A stretch of DNA of 64,000 nucleotides from Nocardia wallacei (GTDB lineage Bacteria > Actinomycetota > Actinomycetes > Mycobacteriales > Mycobacteriaceae). This document shows, piece after piece, positions 7,197-15,678 of the stretch (the stretch's first letter is position 1; every line of letters starts with the position of its first letter). The translations under genes were made by a program, and so were the position numbers. The stretch spans positions 3,782,001 through 3,846,000 of the forward strand of contig NZ_AP023396.1 of assembly GCF_014466955.1 (NCBI RefSeq), given 5' to 3'. The notes under the pieces are model-generated. The model was not told the DNA's origin, made no database searches, and saw nothing but the letters and a program-made list of their open reading frames with translations.

Positions 7197-9038
7197 TTGA
7201 CTTCCGCTCAACCCCGCGGTGGCGTCGACGTCGGCGACGTCCGGACCATCCGCCGCCGACTACGCGTGGACCACGACCACCCGCACTACAAGTGGGTGGC
7301 ACTGTCCAACACGACGCTGGGCATGCTGATGGTCACCATCAACTCCTCGATCGTGATCATCTCGCTGCCGGCGATCTTCCGAGGCATCCATCTCGACCCG
7401 CTCTCGCCCGGCAACGTCAGCTACCTGCTGTGGCTGATCATGGGCTTCCTGCTGACCTCCGCGGTGCTGGTGGTGATGTTCGGTCGGCTGGGCGACATGT
7501 TCGGCCGGGTGCGCATCTACAACCTCGGCTTCGTCGTCTTCACGCTCTCGGCCATAGCGCTGTCGTTCGACCCGTTCGACCTCGGCGGCGGCGCGATATG
7601 GCTGATCGTGTGGCGCGTCGTCCAGGGCGTCGGCGGCGCCATGCTGATGGCCAACTCCTCGGCGATCCTCACCGACGCCTTCCCCGCCCGGCAGCGCGGC
7701 GTCGCGCTGGGCATCAACCAGGTCGCGGCCGTTGCCGGATCGTTCCTCGGCCTGCTGATCGGTGGCGTGCTCGCCGAATGGGACTGGAAGGCCGTGTTCT
7801 GGGTGAGCGTGCCGTTCGGCATCATCGGCACCGTCTGGTCCTACCGCTCGCTGCACGACAACGGCGTGCGCACGCCCGGCTCGCTCGACCTGCCCGGCAC
7901 CCTGGCCTTCGCGCTGGGCCTGACGGCACTGCTGACCGGCATCACCTACGGCATCCAGCCGCACGGCAGCTCCAAGACCGGCTGGACCAACCCGTGGGTG
8001 CTGGGAGCCGTGTGCGGTGGCGTCGCGCTGCTGGCGGCGTTCTGCTACATCGAGACCAAGGTGAAGCAGCCGATGTTCCGGATGTCGCTGCTGCGCAACC
8101 GCACCTTCGCGCTGGGCAACTTCGCCAGCCTGATGTCCTCGATCGGGCGCGGCGGGCTGCAGTTCATGCTCATCATCTGGCTACAGGGCATCTGGCTGCC
8201 ACTGCACGGCTTCGACTACGAGTCCACGCCGCTGTGGGCGGGCATCTACATGCTGCCGCTGACCGTGGGATTCCTTGCGGCAGGCCCAATTTCGGGCTGG
8301 CTGTCGGACCGCTACGGCGCGCGGCCGTTCGCCGCGGGCGGGCTGGCGATCGTGGCGGTCACCTTCGTGCTGCTGGTGGTGATCCCGGTCGACTTCGACT
8401 ACTGGGTCTTCGCGGTGATCATCCTGTTCAACGGTCTCGGCTCGGGCATGTTCGCCTCGCCCAATACCGCGGAGGTGATGTCGGCGGTGCCGGCCTCGCA
8501 GCGCGGGGTCGCCTCGGGCATGCGGGCCACACTGATGAACGGCGGTATGGCGCTGTCGATCGGCCTGTTCTTCTCACTCATGATCGTCGGCCTGTCCGGC
8601 ACGCTGCCGGGCGCGATGGACTCCGGGCTGCGCGGCCAGGGCGTGCCCGCCGACGTGGCCGGTCGCGTCGCCGACATGCCGCCCGTGGGCAGCCTGTTCG
8701 CGACCTTCCTCGGCTACAACCCCTTCGAGGAACTGCTCGGCCCCACCGGAACCCTGGAACAGCCAGGCGTGCACGCCGACGTGCTCACCGGCCAGGAGTT
8801 CTTCCCGAACCTGATCTCGGGACCGTTCCACTCCGGACTCGTGGTGGTCTTCCTCGGCGCCGCGCTGATGATGCTGATCGGCGCGATCGCGTCCTGGTTC
8901 GCGGGCGGCACGTACGTCGTCGACGAGCGGGAGGAACTCGCCGCGGCCGAGCGTGCGGGCATACTTGCGGAAACGGACCGTGCGGAATCGGGCAATACCG
9001 GCACGGCCTCGACTCGGGTAGGAGCGAAGTCAGGATGA
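7197..9038 (+). CDS. MFS multidrug exporter, DHA2 (14-TM) family
   Basis: 613 residues. The TTG at 7197 is chosen because GGAAGG lies 6 bases upstream and the earlier in-frame region belongs to the LysR gene. Hydrophobic segments start near residue 35 (ALSNTTLGMLMVTINSSIVI) and the family motif A appears as GRLGDMFGRVRIYN; motif C-like GGAMLMANSSAILTDAFP is also present. Fourteen predicted helices with an extended loop near the C-terminus fit drug:proton antiporters of the DHA2/QacA type. The stop overlaps the ATG of the MarR gene (ATGA), so the pair is an operon in which the exporter is probably controlled by the regulator. Confidence 0.9.
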   Translation: MTSAQPRGGVDVGDVRTIRRRLRVDHDHPHYKWVALSNTTLGMLMVTINSSIVIISLPAIFRGIHLDPLSPGNVSYLLWLIMGFLLTSAVLVVMFGRLGDMFGRVRIYNLGFVVFTLSAIALSFDPFDLGGGAIWLIVWRVVQGVGGAMLMANSSAILTDAFPARQRGVALGINQVAAVAGSFLGLLIGGVLAEWDWKAVFWVSVPFGIIGTVWSYRSLHDNGVRTPGSLDLPGTLAFALGLTALLTGITYGIQPHGSSKTGWTNPWVLGAVCGGVALLAAFCYIETKVKQPMFRMSLLRNRTFALGNFASLMSSIGRGGLQFMLIIWLQGIWLPLHGFDYESTPLWAGIYMLPLTVGFLAAGPISGWLSDRYGARPFAAGGLAIVAVTFVLLVVIPVDFDYWVFAVIILFNGLGSGMFASPNTAEVMSAVPASQRGVASGMRATLMNGGMALSIGLFFSLMIVGLSGTLPGAMDSGLRGQGVPADVAGRVADMPPVGSLFATFLGYNPFEELLGPTGTLEQPGVHADVLTGQEFFPNLISGPFHSGLVVVFLGAALMMLIGAIASWFAGGTYVVDEREELAAAERAGILAETDRAESGNTGTASTRVGAKSG

Positions 9039-9481
9039 TTCAGCAGGAGCGCACGCGCAGTGCCGAGCAGCTCGCCGAGGCGGCCGATCTCTATCTGTCG
9101 CTCGGCCGGATCAACCGGCTGCTGCGCCGCTCCGGCGACCTCGGATCGCTCAGCCCCGGATCCGCCTCCGCGCTGGCGTCGCTGGTGCGAACCGGTCCGA
9201 TGCGGCTGGGCGATCTGGCCGCGGCCGAGCGCGTCACCGCGCCGACCATGTCGCGGATCGTGTCCGGGCTGGAGAAGGTCGGCTACATCGAGCGCACGGC
9301 CGATCCGGTGGACGGCCGCGCACAGCTGCTGACGGCGACCGAACCCGCGCATGCCCTGGTCAACGGCCTGACCTCGGCCCGCATCCAGCGCTTCGCGGCC
9401 GCCCTGGACGATCTGGAACCCGACCAGCGGGCCGCGCTCACCACCGCCATGACCAGGCTGGTCGATCTGCTCGACGAGTAA
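9035..9481 (+). CDS. MarR-family transcriptional regulator
   Basis: 148 residues with a winged helix: LGDLAAAERVTAPTMSRIVS (recognition helix region) followed by the wing ERTADPVDGRAQLLTATE, the D-x-R-D/A wing motif of MarR proteins. ATG at 9035 overlaps the exporter stop by four bases and is preceded by GGAGCG/AGTCAGG within the exporter gene. MarR proteins are dimers that release DNA on binding phenolic or lipophilic compounds, which the linked exporter would then remove. Target site suggested at 7132-7151. Confidence 0.9.
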   Translation: MIQQERTRSAEQLAEAADLYLSLGRINRLLRRSGDLGSLSPGSASALASLVRTGPMRLGDLAAAERVTAPTMSRIVSGLEKVGYIERTADPVDGRAQLLTATEPAHALVNGLTSARIQRFAAALDDLEPDQRAALTTAMTRLVDLLDE

Positions 9482-9581
9482 CCCTGCTCACTTTTCTCGG
9501 TCACGTATGCGGTTGTGGCTGCGCGATTTTGCGAAATCTGATAGAAAAAGATCACTTCTGCTGACAAAGATCTGGGTTGCT

Positions 9582-9593
9582 CACAACGTTGTG
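9582..9593. promoter_or_regulatory. Perfect 12-bp palindrome CACAACGTTGTG
   Basis: A perfect dyad in an unusually A/T-rich stretch (9520-9600) after the MarR stop and about 80 bases ahead of the small gene at 9673. A possible operator for a dimeric regulator; nothing in the window identifies which. Confidence 0.4.
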
Positions 9594-9605
9594 GGCCGGA
9601 GGTTC

Positions 9606-9646
9606 GAGCTCCGAAACCCTCTGCAGCAGCGCGGCTTTCGGAGCTC
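9606..9646 (+). promoter_or_regulatory. Leader hairpin upstream of small gene
   Basis: Arms GAGCTCCGAAA (9606-9616) and TTTCGGAGCTC (9636-9646) pair perfectly over 11 bases around a 19-base loop, ending 12 bases before the GGAGGAG ribosome site of the 53-codon gene. It would form in the 5-prime leader of that transcript and could influence its translation or stability. No known riboswitch class recognised. Confidence 0.45.
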
Positions 9647-9672
9647 GTCACTGTTTCCGGAGGAGAACCGTG

Positions 9673-9834
9673 ATGACTGTCCGCTCCAATATCACTCCGA
9701 CCGTTTCGCGCGAGAACGACGAGGCGGCACCGGACGAGGCCGTAGTCTGGCCCGAACCGAGCCCGCTCACGTCGTGGTGGCAGCAGGTGATGCAAGCGCC
9801 CGCGGAACGCAGCCCGGCACCGGGCGCCCTCTAG
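9673..9834 (+). CDS. Small Trp-rich protein, 53 residues, unknown function
   Basis: ATG at 9673 is preceded by GGAGGAG at 7-base spacing, a strong ribosome site; a GTG at 9670 is an alternative. The product is acidic in the middle (ENDEAAPDEAVVWPEP), then has TSWWQQVMQ and a Pro/Ala-rich tail. No signal peptide, no cysteine, no membrane segment. It is flanked by a leader hairpin upstream and a 31-base-arm hairpin directly after the TAG stop, so it looks like a self-contained transcription unit. I do not recognise a family. It resembles a small regulatory or precursor peptide, but no modification enzymes are adjacent. Confidence 0.55.
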   Translation: MTVRSNITPTVSRENDEAAPDEAVVWPEPSPLTSWWQQVMQAPAERSPAPGAL

Positions 9835-9836
9835 TA

Positions 9837-9904
9837 CACCACTCCGGCCGGTTCTTGGCCGGAATCTCCCGGTAGATTCCGGCCAAGAACACGCCGGAGT
9901 GGTG
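9837..9904 (+). terminator. Very long hairpin (31-base arms, 29 paired, 6-base loop)
   Basis: Arms 9837-9867 and 9874-9904 are reverse complements except two adjacent positions; the loop is CCCGGT. The stem begins 3 bases after the small gene's stop codon. There is no T-tract, so it may be a factor-assisted terminator, an RNA-stabilising stem, or a relic of a small mobile repeat. The 24-base perfect hairpin after the PepSY gene (12553-12608) has the same placement relative to a stop codon. Confidence 0.6.
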
Positions 9905-9925
9905 ATGATCGAACCAACCGCCGAA

Positions 9926-10310
9926 GCGGTGGTCGGGCGTCTGGCCGCCTAAGCGGGTGGTGGGGCATCTGGCCGTCTGAGTGGCGGTCGAGACCTGTCC
10001 GCCAGCGTGGTGGTCGGACATCTGGCCGCCGAAGTGGTGGTCGGACATCTGGTCGCCGAAGTGGTGGTCGGACATCTGGTCGCCGAAGTGGTGGTCGGGC
10101 ACCTGGTCGCCGAAGTGGTGGTCGGGCACCTGGTCGCCGCGATGGCGATCCCGGACTCGGCCGCCGCGGGGTGGTAGTGCACCTCGCTCCCAGAGCGGTG
10201 GTTGTGCGCTTGGCCGCCGTAATGGTGGTTGTGTCCGGCCTTCGCAGGTTGCGCACCTGGTCGCTGGTGGTGGCGGATGGATGTGCGCCGGAACGGTGGT
10301 CGGGTATCCG
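9926..10310. repeat. 27-bp minisatellite with degenerate flanks
   Basis: Five tight units at 10008-10034, 10035-10061, 10062-10088, 10089-10115 and 10116-10142, consensus TGGTGGTCGGACATCTGGTC plus GCCGAAG. Units 2 and 3 are identical; units 4 and 5 carry GGGCACC in place of GGACATC. Diverged copies of 24-29 bases continue on both sides to about 9926 and 10310. The period is a multiple of three and free of stops in several frames on both strands, so repetitive open frames arise by chance. No spacers, so not CRISPR. It fills the gap between the hairpin and the aldo/keto reductase gene. Confidence 0.85.
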
Positions 10311-10420
10311 GGCGCCGGAGGGCGGGCAGCTCTTGACCGGGAGCTCACTCCAGGTCGTAGCGTCGGGAGTGGTGGGCGAGCGCTCACCAGGATCCGGTGT
10401 TACCAAGGAGGACCGTCCGC

Positions 10421-11404
<984 letters not shown>

Positions 11405-11408
11405 GACA

Positions 11409-12287
11409 TCAGAGGTAGGCGTGCAGCGCGCCCGAGCGGTCCCAATGGCCTCGCCGGTCCGTCCGGAGCATCCGGCCTCCGGGCGGACCGAACGGGCAGG
11501 CGACCAGGCCCGCGGCCGTCGGCCCGGCATGTGCCGTGTGCGCGGGGTGGTCGAAATACAGGTAGATCTCGCCCGGTACGAGCGGCGGGGACGGCCGCAG
11601 CATGGGATCCAGGACGAAGATTCGCCGATCGTGCCCTTCGCCGCTCCAGCTCAGGACCGTGCGCCGTTCGTCGCCGGGCAGGAGGTCGATGGCCGCGACC
11701 GTCCGCCCGGGTGCGTCGGTGAGGGCGGTGCACGCGGCGTAGAACCGATCCCACCAGCGCTCCGCATTGCCGAATCGGGCGAGTTGCGGCGGGTGCACGA
11801 CGAGACGGAACGACGGCCGTCCGGCGCGCGGCCGCACCACCACCAGCGTGGTGTGGCGGTCGAGGAAAGTCGTGACGCCCGAGTGGATTTCGGTCACGTG
11901 CTCGCGCGGCTCGTCGGCATCGGACGGGACGTCCACGAAAAGCACTGCGGTATCCGATGTTTCGGCCGGAGCGGGCCGCATTCCGGCCGCCAGCTCGGCG
12001 AATGTCTCCCAGGGGCGCAGCCGGGCGCGCATGGTGGCGGTGTCGAACAGCCGTACCGTGCGCGCGGCGCCCGCACCGGCCGCGCAGAGCGCCGAGGCGA
12101 TGCCGAAAACCACGTCGTCGCTGCCCGTCACGTGAGCCAGCACCAGCGCCCACGCCGTGGCGACCAAGGTGTCGAACGTGAGCCCGGCGCGGGAGGCGCC
12201 TGCCAGCAGCCGGTCCACCAGCGGCACGGGCAGCGTGAAGGCTTGGGCCGCTGGGCTTTCCGGCTGCGACGCCCAGCCGTTCGACAT
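11409..12287 (-). CDS. Shrunken NRPS relic: condensation-domain C-half plus adenylation-domain scrap
   Basis: 292 residues from the ATG at 12287, which has GAGGT 7 bases upstream. Residues about 15-60 (LVATAWALVLAHVTGSDDVV) match the C-terminal half of NRPS condensation domains, and the stretch VAAIDLLPGDERRTVLSWS matches the usual condensation-to-adenylation junction. The end (VPGEIYLYFDHPAHT, then VACPFGPPGGRMLRTDRRGH) corresponds to adenylation motifs around A6-A7, with everything between deleted and the TGD of A7 altered. The HHxxxDG condensation motif and the AMP-binding core are absent. The frame is nonetheless open and has a ribosome site. It may be a decayed gene or a domesticated scaffold; no other NRPS genes are nearby. 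Confidence 0.6.
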   Translation of the reverse strand: MSNGWASQPESPAAQAFTLPVPLVDRLLAGASRAGLTFDTLVATAWALVLAHVTGSDDVVFGIASALCAAGAGAARTVRLFDTATMRARLRPWETFAELAAGMRPAPAETSDTAVLFVDVPSDADEPREHVTEIHSGVTTFLDRHTTLVVVRPRAGRPSFRLVVHPPQLARFGNAERWWDRFYAACTALTDAPGRTVAAIDLLPGDERRTVLSWSGEGHDRRIFVLDPMLRPSPPLVPGEIYLYFDHPAHTAHAGPTAAGLVACPFGPPGGRMLRTDRRGHWDRSGALHAYL

Positions 12288-12552
12288 GGACGGCACCTCA
12301 CGCCGCGAGCCGGGCGCGGTGCGATCACACCCGAGGCGCCACCGGGCGCACTCCGAAAAACGCTGCGCCGGTGAGGGATCCGACGGCTCGCCGAACTCGG
12401 CGTCGAGCCGGCTCAAAGCCGGGGCCGTGCCGTCCGCGCGTACCGGTACCGCGTGATCGTGCTCATCACGAACTCCCTCCCGCTACGGAAACCGTCCGGC
12501 AACGGTTCCGTCACACCGCGCTCGAGAACACCGTAACCGGTGCACGCCAGCG

Positions 12553-12608
12553 GCGCACGAGACGCGGCGGACCGGGATGTCCCACCCGGTCCGCCGCGTC
12601 TCGTGCGC
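12553..12608 (-). terminator. Perfect 24-bp-arm hairpin after the PepSY gene
   Basis: Arms 12553-12576 and 12585-12608 are exact reverse complements with an 8-base loop, starting 2 bases beyond the PepSY stop codon. No T-tract. Most simply a strong transcription terminator for the leftward PepSY transcript. The rest of the 12288-12610 gap shows nothing recognisable. Confidence 0.7.
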
Positions 12609-12610
12609 GG

Positions 12611-12973
12611 TCAGTCGTCGTCGCGATCGTGGCCGAGCACCGCGCCCGAGGCGGCGTCCACGCGCACCTCGTAGTCGACGCCGTCGGTGCCGCGCACGTC
12701 CACCTCCCAGACGGTCACGTTGCGGTCGGTGTCCAGTTCGGCGGACTGCACGGTGCCGCCGGGCACCACCTCGACCGCCTTCGCGGTCGCCTGCTCTCGC
12801 GTGACCGCTGGACTCGCTTGCGTGTGAGCGTGGTCCACGCGCACGGCGGCGGCCGCGGTGCCGCCCGAACCGAACGACGCCAGCGCCACACCGCCTCCGA
12901 TCACCGCGACGGCGACGGCTCCGACGAGCATCCAGCGCAGACCGTGCAGAATCCGGCGAAGAAACAGTTCCAT
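12611..12973 (-). CDS. Membrane-anchored PepSY-domain protein
   Basis: 120 residues from the ATG at 12973 (GGAGG 7 bases upstream). One N-terminal membrane segment (about residues 14-33), then an external PepSY fold: TREQATAKAVEVVPGGTVQS, WEVDVRGTDGVDYEVRVDAA and ending in GHDRDDD. PepSY proteins are small inhibitory or sensing modules, often paired with a two-component system. It is divergent from such a system 121 bases away, with shared repeats between them, so it is probably a target and perhaps a feedback partner of the sensor kinase. The exact signal is unknown. Confidence 0.85.
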   Translation of the reverse strand: MELFLRRILHGLRWMLVGAVAVAVIGGGVALASFGSGGTAAAAVRVDHAHTQASPAVTREQATAKAVEVVPGGTVQSAELDTDRNVTVWEVDVRGTDGVDYEVRVDAASGAVLGHDRDDD

Positions 12974-13032
12974 GGTCGAACCTCCTGGGGCGGTGGTGAA
13001 CTCCAACGTGGCCAGCACCTTCCCAACGCGGC

Positions 13033-13070
13033 CCTGAAGCCAACCTGAACGGACCTGAAACCGGCTTCAG
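13033..13070. promoter_or_regulatory. CCTGAA direct repeats and CTGAAGCC/GGCTTCAG dyad, candidate OmpR-type operator
   Basis: CCTGAA occurs at 13033, 13044 and 13054, spaced 10-11 bases, i.e. on one DNA face, and a dyad CTGAAGCC (13034-13041)/GGCTTCAG (13063-13070) frames them. Winged-helix response regulators of the OmpR class bind such direct repeats. The block sits between the divergent PepSY gene and the response regulator gene, ending 25 bases before the latter's ATG, so autoregulation of both is likely. Binding is inferred. Confidence 0.55.
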
Positions 13071-13094
13071 GATGTATCTGTCAGGCTAGGAGCC

Positions 13095-13772
13095 ATGCGT
13101 GTGCTCATCGTGGAGGACGAGAAGCGTCTCGCCGACACCCTCGCCAAGGGCCTGGAGGCGGAAGGCTTCGCCGTGGATGTCGCCTACGACGGCATCGACG
13201 GCCTGCATCTGGCCACCACCGGCGCCCACGATGTGATCATCCTCGACATCATGCTGCCCGGCCGCAACGGCTATCAGGTGTGCGCCGCCCTGCGCGCGGC
13301 CGGCCACGAGACGCCGGTGCTGATGCTGACCGCGAAGGACGGCGAGTACGACGAGGCCGAGGGACTGGACACCGGCGCCGACGACTATCTGCGCAAACCG
13401 TTCTCCTACGTGGTGCTGCTGGCCCGCATCCGCGCCCTGCTGCGCCGGCGCACCCGCGGCGGCGCGCCGGTGCTGAACGTCGGCGATCTGAGCCTGGACC
13501 CCAACACGCACCGCTGCCACCGCGGCACGGAGGAGGTGGTGCTGACCGCCAAGGAGTTCGCGGTGCTCGAGCAGCTCGCGGTGCGTGCCGGAGAGATCGT
13601 GTCGAAAGCCGATATCCTCGAACACGTCTGGGATTTCGCCTACGACGGCGACCCGAACATCGTCGAGGTGTACATCAGCACGCTGCGCCGCAAGATCGAT
13701 GCGCCGTTCGGCCGGCGGTCGATCACCACCGTGCGCGGCGCCGGTTACCGCTTGGTGGCCGATCGTGCCTGA
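13095..13772 (+). CDS. OmpR/PhoB-family response regulator
   Basis: 225 residues. Receiver domain (1-115) with acidic pocket ED at residues 8-9, phospho-acceptor Asp51 (ILDIMLPG), Thr79 and Lys101 (RKPF). C-terminal winged helix (about 130-223) with LTAKEFAVLEQLAVRAGEI and the recognition/wing end STLRRKID...TTVRGAGYRL. Its stop overlaps the kinase gene start. The partner is the sensor kinase immediately downstream; likely targets include its own promoter and the divergent PepSY gene. Resembles the MprA/TcrA/CutR class by sequence character; the stimulus is not known. Confidence 0.95.
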   Translation: MRVLIVEDEKRLADTLAKGLEAEGFAVDVAYDGIDGLHLATTGAHDVIILDIMLPGRNGYQVCAALRAAGHETPVLMLTAKDGEYDEAEGLDTGADDYLRKPFSYVVLLARIRALLRRRTRGGAPVLNVGDLSLDPNTHRCHRGTEEVVLTAKEFAVLEQLAVRAGEIVSKADILEHVWDFAYDGDPNIVEVYISTLRRKIDAPFGRRSITTVRGAGYRLVADRA

Positions 13773-15264
13773 CTCGCGACGCATGCCGGGATGGCCGGTT
13801 CTGCGGCGGAGGCCGCGGTGGTTGAGTTCGGTCCGGGCCCGGACGACGGCGGTCGCCACCGCGGTGGTCGCGGTCGGTCTGGTCGCGGCGGGCGCGGCCG
13901 TGCTGGCGGTGTTGCGGCACAATCTGATCGACAGCGCGAGCCTGCAGGCGGAGATGACCGCCCGCAACGTCGAAGCGCAGCTCGTGCGCGGCACCGATCC
14001 GGCACTGCTCAAGCTGCCCGACGCGGACAACCAACCTGTGCAGGTGGTTTCGGCCGACGGGCGGGTGCTGGCGGCCGAGGACGACAAGCTGCGGGGCGAG
14101 CCCGTCATGGCCGCGGGATTCTCCGGTGCGGCGGAGCAGGCCGAGGAGGAAGACGACGAGGACGACGAGGACGAGGAGCCGGGGGCCGCGGCACCCGGCG
14201 CGGCAGAGCTGGTGAACTCGTCGTCGGTGCAGGTCCTCGCGCTGCGGAACATGCGCCTGCCGATCGCCGACGACGAGACCGGCAGCCACGACTTCCGGGT
14301 CGCCGCCATGCCGGCGACGGCGTCGGGGCAGCCCGTCACCATCTACGCCGGCGCGTCGCTCGCGACCGCCGACAAGGCCGTCTCCGGCGCCCGCAATGCC
14401 ATGCTGCTCGGCCTGCCGCCCTTACTCGCGCTGGTCGGGGGCGTCACCTTCCTGGTCACCCGGCGTGCCCTGCGCCCGGTGGAGGCGATCCGCCGTGAAC
14501 TCGCCGAGATCATGGGCGGTGACCTGACTCGCCGTGTCCCCGAACCGGATTCGCACGACGAGATCGCCCGGCTGGCGGTGACGACCAACGCCACCCTCGC
14601 CGCCCTGGAGCAGTCCTCGGAACGCCAGCGCCGGTTCGTGGCCGACGCCGCGCACGAGTTGCGCAGTCCCATCGCCAGCCTGCGCACCCAACTCGAGGTC
14701 GCCCAGGCCCATCCGCACCTACTCGAGGTGGACGGGTTGATCGCCGACTCGGTGCGGCTCGAACAGCTCGCCGCGGACCTGCTGCTGCTGGCCCGCCTGG
14801 ACGCCGGCGAGCGGCCCCGGCGCGAACCGGTGGATCTGGCGGAGCTGGTGCGCGAGGAGCTCGACCACCGTGCCGCGGACGCGCACCCGGTGCGGGCCGA
14901 CCTCCCCGACCTGCCCGCGCCCCTGCTCGGCAGTCGCATCCAGATCGCCCGCGTCCTGGGCAATCTGGTCGACAACGCGCAGCGGCACGCGGCTGCGGCC
15001 GTGCGGGTTTCGGTGCGCCGGGCGGGCGGCACGGTGGTGCTGGAGGTCAGCGACGACGGGCGCGGCATCCCGCCCGCCGACCGGGAGCGGGTGTTCCAGC
15101 GCTTCGTGCGGCTCGACGACGCCCGCAGCCGCGACGAGGGTGGTGCGGGGCTGGGGCTCGCCATCGTGCGCGATGTGGTGGACCGGCACGGCGGCGAGAT
15201 CCGGGTGGACGACGGCCCCGCGGGCGGGGCGCGCTTCACCGTCGTGTTCCCCGCCGCGCCGTAG
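13765..15264 (+). CDS. Sensor histidine kinase with extracytoplasmic acidic loop
   Basis: 499 residues from the GTG at 13765, which overlaps the regulator's end by 8 bases; ATG at 13783 is an alternative. Layout: TM1 about 30-55, extracytoplasmic domain about 56-210, TM2 about 212-232, HAMP, dimerisation domain with phospho-acceptor His297 (ADAAHELRSP), then ATPase domain with N-box (GNLVDNAQRHA), DDGRGIP and GAGLGLAIV. The outer loop holds an uninterrupted acidic run EEEDDEDDEDEE (near residue 128), an attractive cation- or peptide-binding site. Together with the divergent PepSY protein it suggests envelope or metal/cationic-peptide sensing; that is an inference. Confidence 0.93.
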   Translation: MPDSRRMPGWPVLRRRPRWLSSVRARTTAVATAVVAVGLVAAGAAVLAVLRHNLIDSASLQAEMTARNVEAQLVRGTDPALLKLPDADNQPVQVVSADGRVLAAEDDKLRGEPVMAAGFSGAAEQAEEEDDEDDEDEEPGAAAPGAAELVNSSSVQVLALRNMRLPIADDETGSHDFRVAAMPATASGQPVTIYAGASLATADKAVSGARNAMLLGLPPLLALVGGVTFLVTRRALRPVEAIRRELAEIMGGDLTRRVPEPDSHDEIARLAVTTNATLAALEQSSERQRRFVADAAHELRSPIASLRTQLEVAQAHPHLLEVDGLIADSVRLEQLAADLLLLARLDAGERPRREPVDLAELVREELDHRAADAHPVRADLPDLPAPLLGSRIQIARVLGNLVDNAQRHAAAAVRVSVRRAGGTVVLEVSDDGRGIPPADRERVFQRFVRLDDARSRDEGGAGLGLAIVRDVVDRHGGEIRVDDGPAGGARFTVVFPAAP

Positions 15265-15279
15265 GCGGCCGCCGCGCAC

Positions 15280-15678
15280 TCAGTTGTGCTGCGCCGCATC
15301 CACTTTCAGCGTGACGGGGGTGTCCGCCGACACCGCGGCGCCCGGGGCGGGCGACTGATCGGTGATCGTCCACGCGGTGGTGTGGCTGGACGGATCATTC
15401 ATCACGTCCCGCCCGTCGGCCGCGGTGATCGAGCTGATCGCGAAGCACAGGCCCGCGCCCACGACGGTTTCGCCGAGCTGCTTGCCACGGAAGTCGGGCA
15501 GTGCCTGCGGCCACGACTGCTCGTTGCAGGGTGTGGCCGCGGGCTGCGCCGCGCCGCTCGATGTGGTGGCCGTGCTCGATCCACCGGCCGACGTGTCCTG
15601 CCCGCTGTCCGAGGATCCGCACGCCCCGCAGGCGAGCGCGACGGACAGGGTGAACACGGACATCGCCATGCGACGCAT
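15280..15678 (-). CDS. Secreted PASTA-domain protein, probable lipoprotein
   Basis: 132 residues from the ATG at 15678 (GAGGAAA upstream). N-terminal signal (RRMAMSVFTLSVALACGACG) with cysteines that could be lipidated, though the residues before either Cys fit the lipobox only loosely. A Ser/Thr/Gly linker follows, then one PASTA-like domain (about 62-132): LPDFRGKQLGETVVGAG... and DQSPAPGAAVSADTPVTLKV. PASTA domains bind peptidoglycan fragments or beta-lactams. Similar small proteins are common in Nocardia and Mycobacterium. Convergent with the kinase gene; function unknown. Confidence 0.8.
   Translation of the reverse strand: MRRMAMSVFTLSVALACGACGSSDSGQDTSAGGSSTATTSSGAAQPAATPCNEQSWPQALPDFRGKQLGETVVGAGLCFAISSITAADGRDVMNDPSSHTTAWTITDQSPAPGAAVSADTPVTLKVDAAQHN

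Noticed and set aside
10008..10142. Possible CRISPR array
   Set aside because: Repeats are contiguous with no unique spacers and no cas genes are in the window.
9767..10406. Long repetitive open frames on both strands (HHFGDQ and WWSDIW repeats)
   Set aside because: They arise from a 27-bp tandem repeat without stops, overlap each other, the hairpin and the reductase start, and lack ribosome sites.
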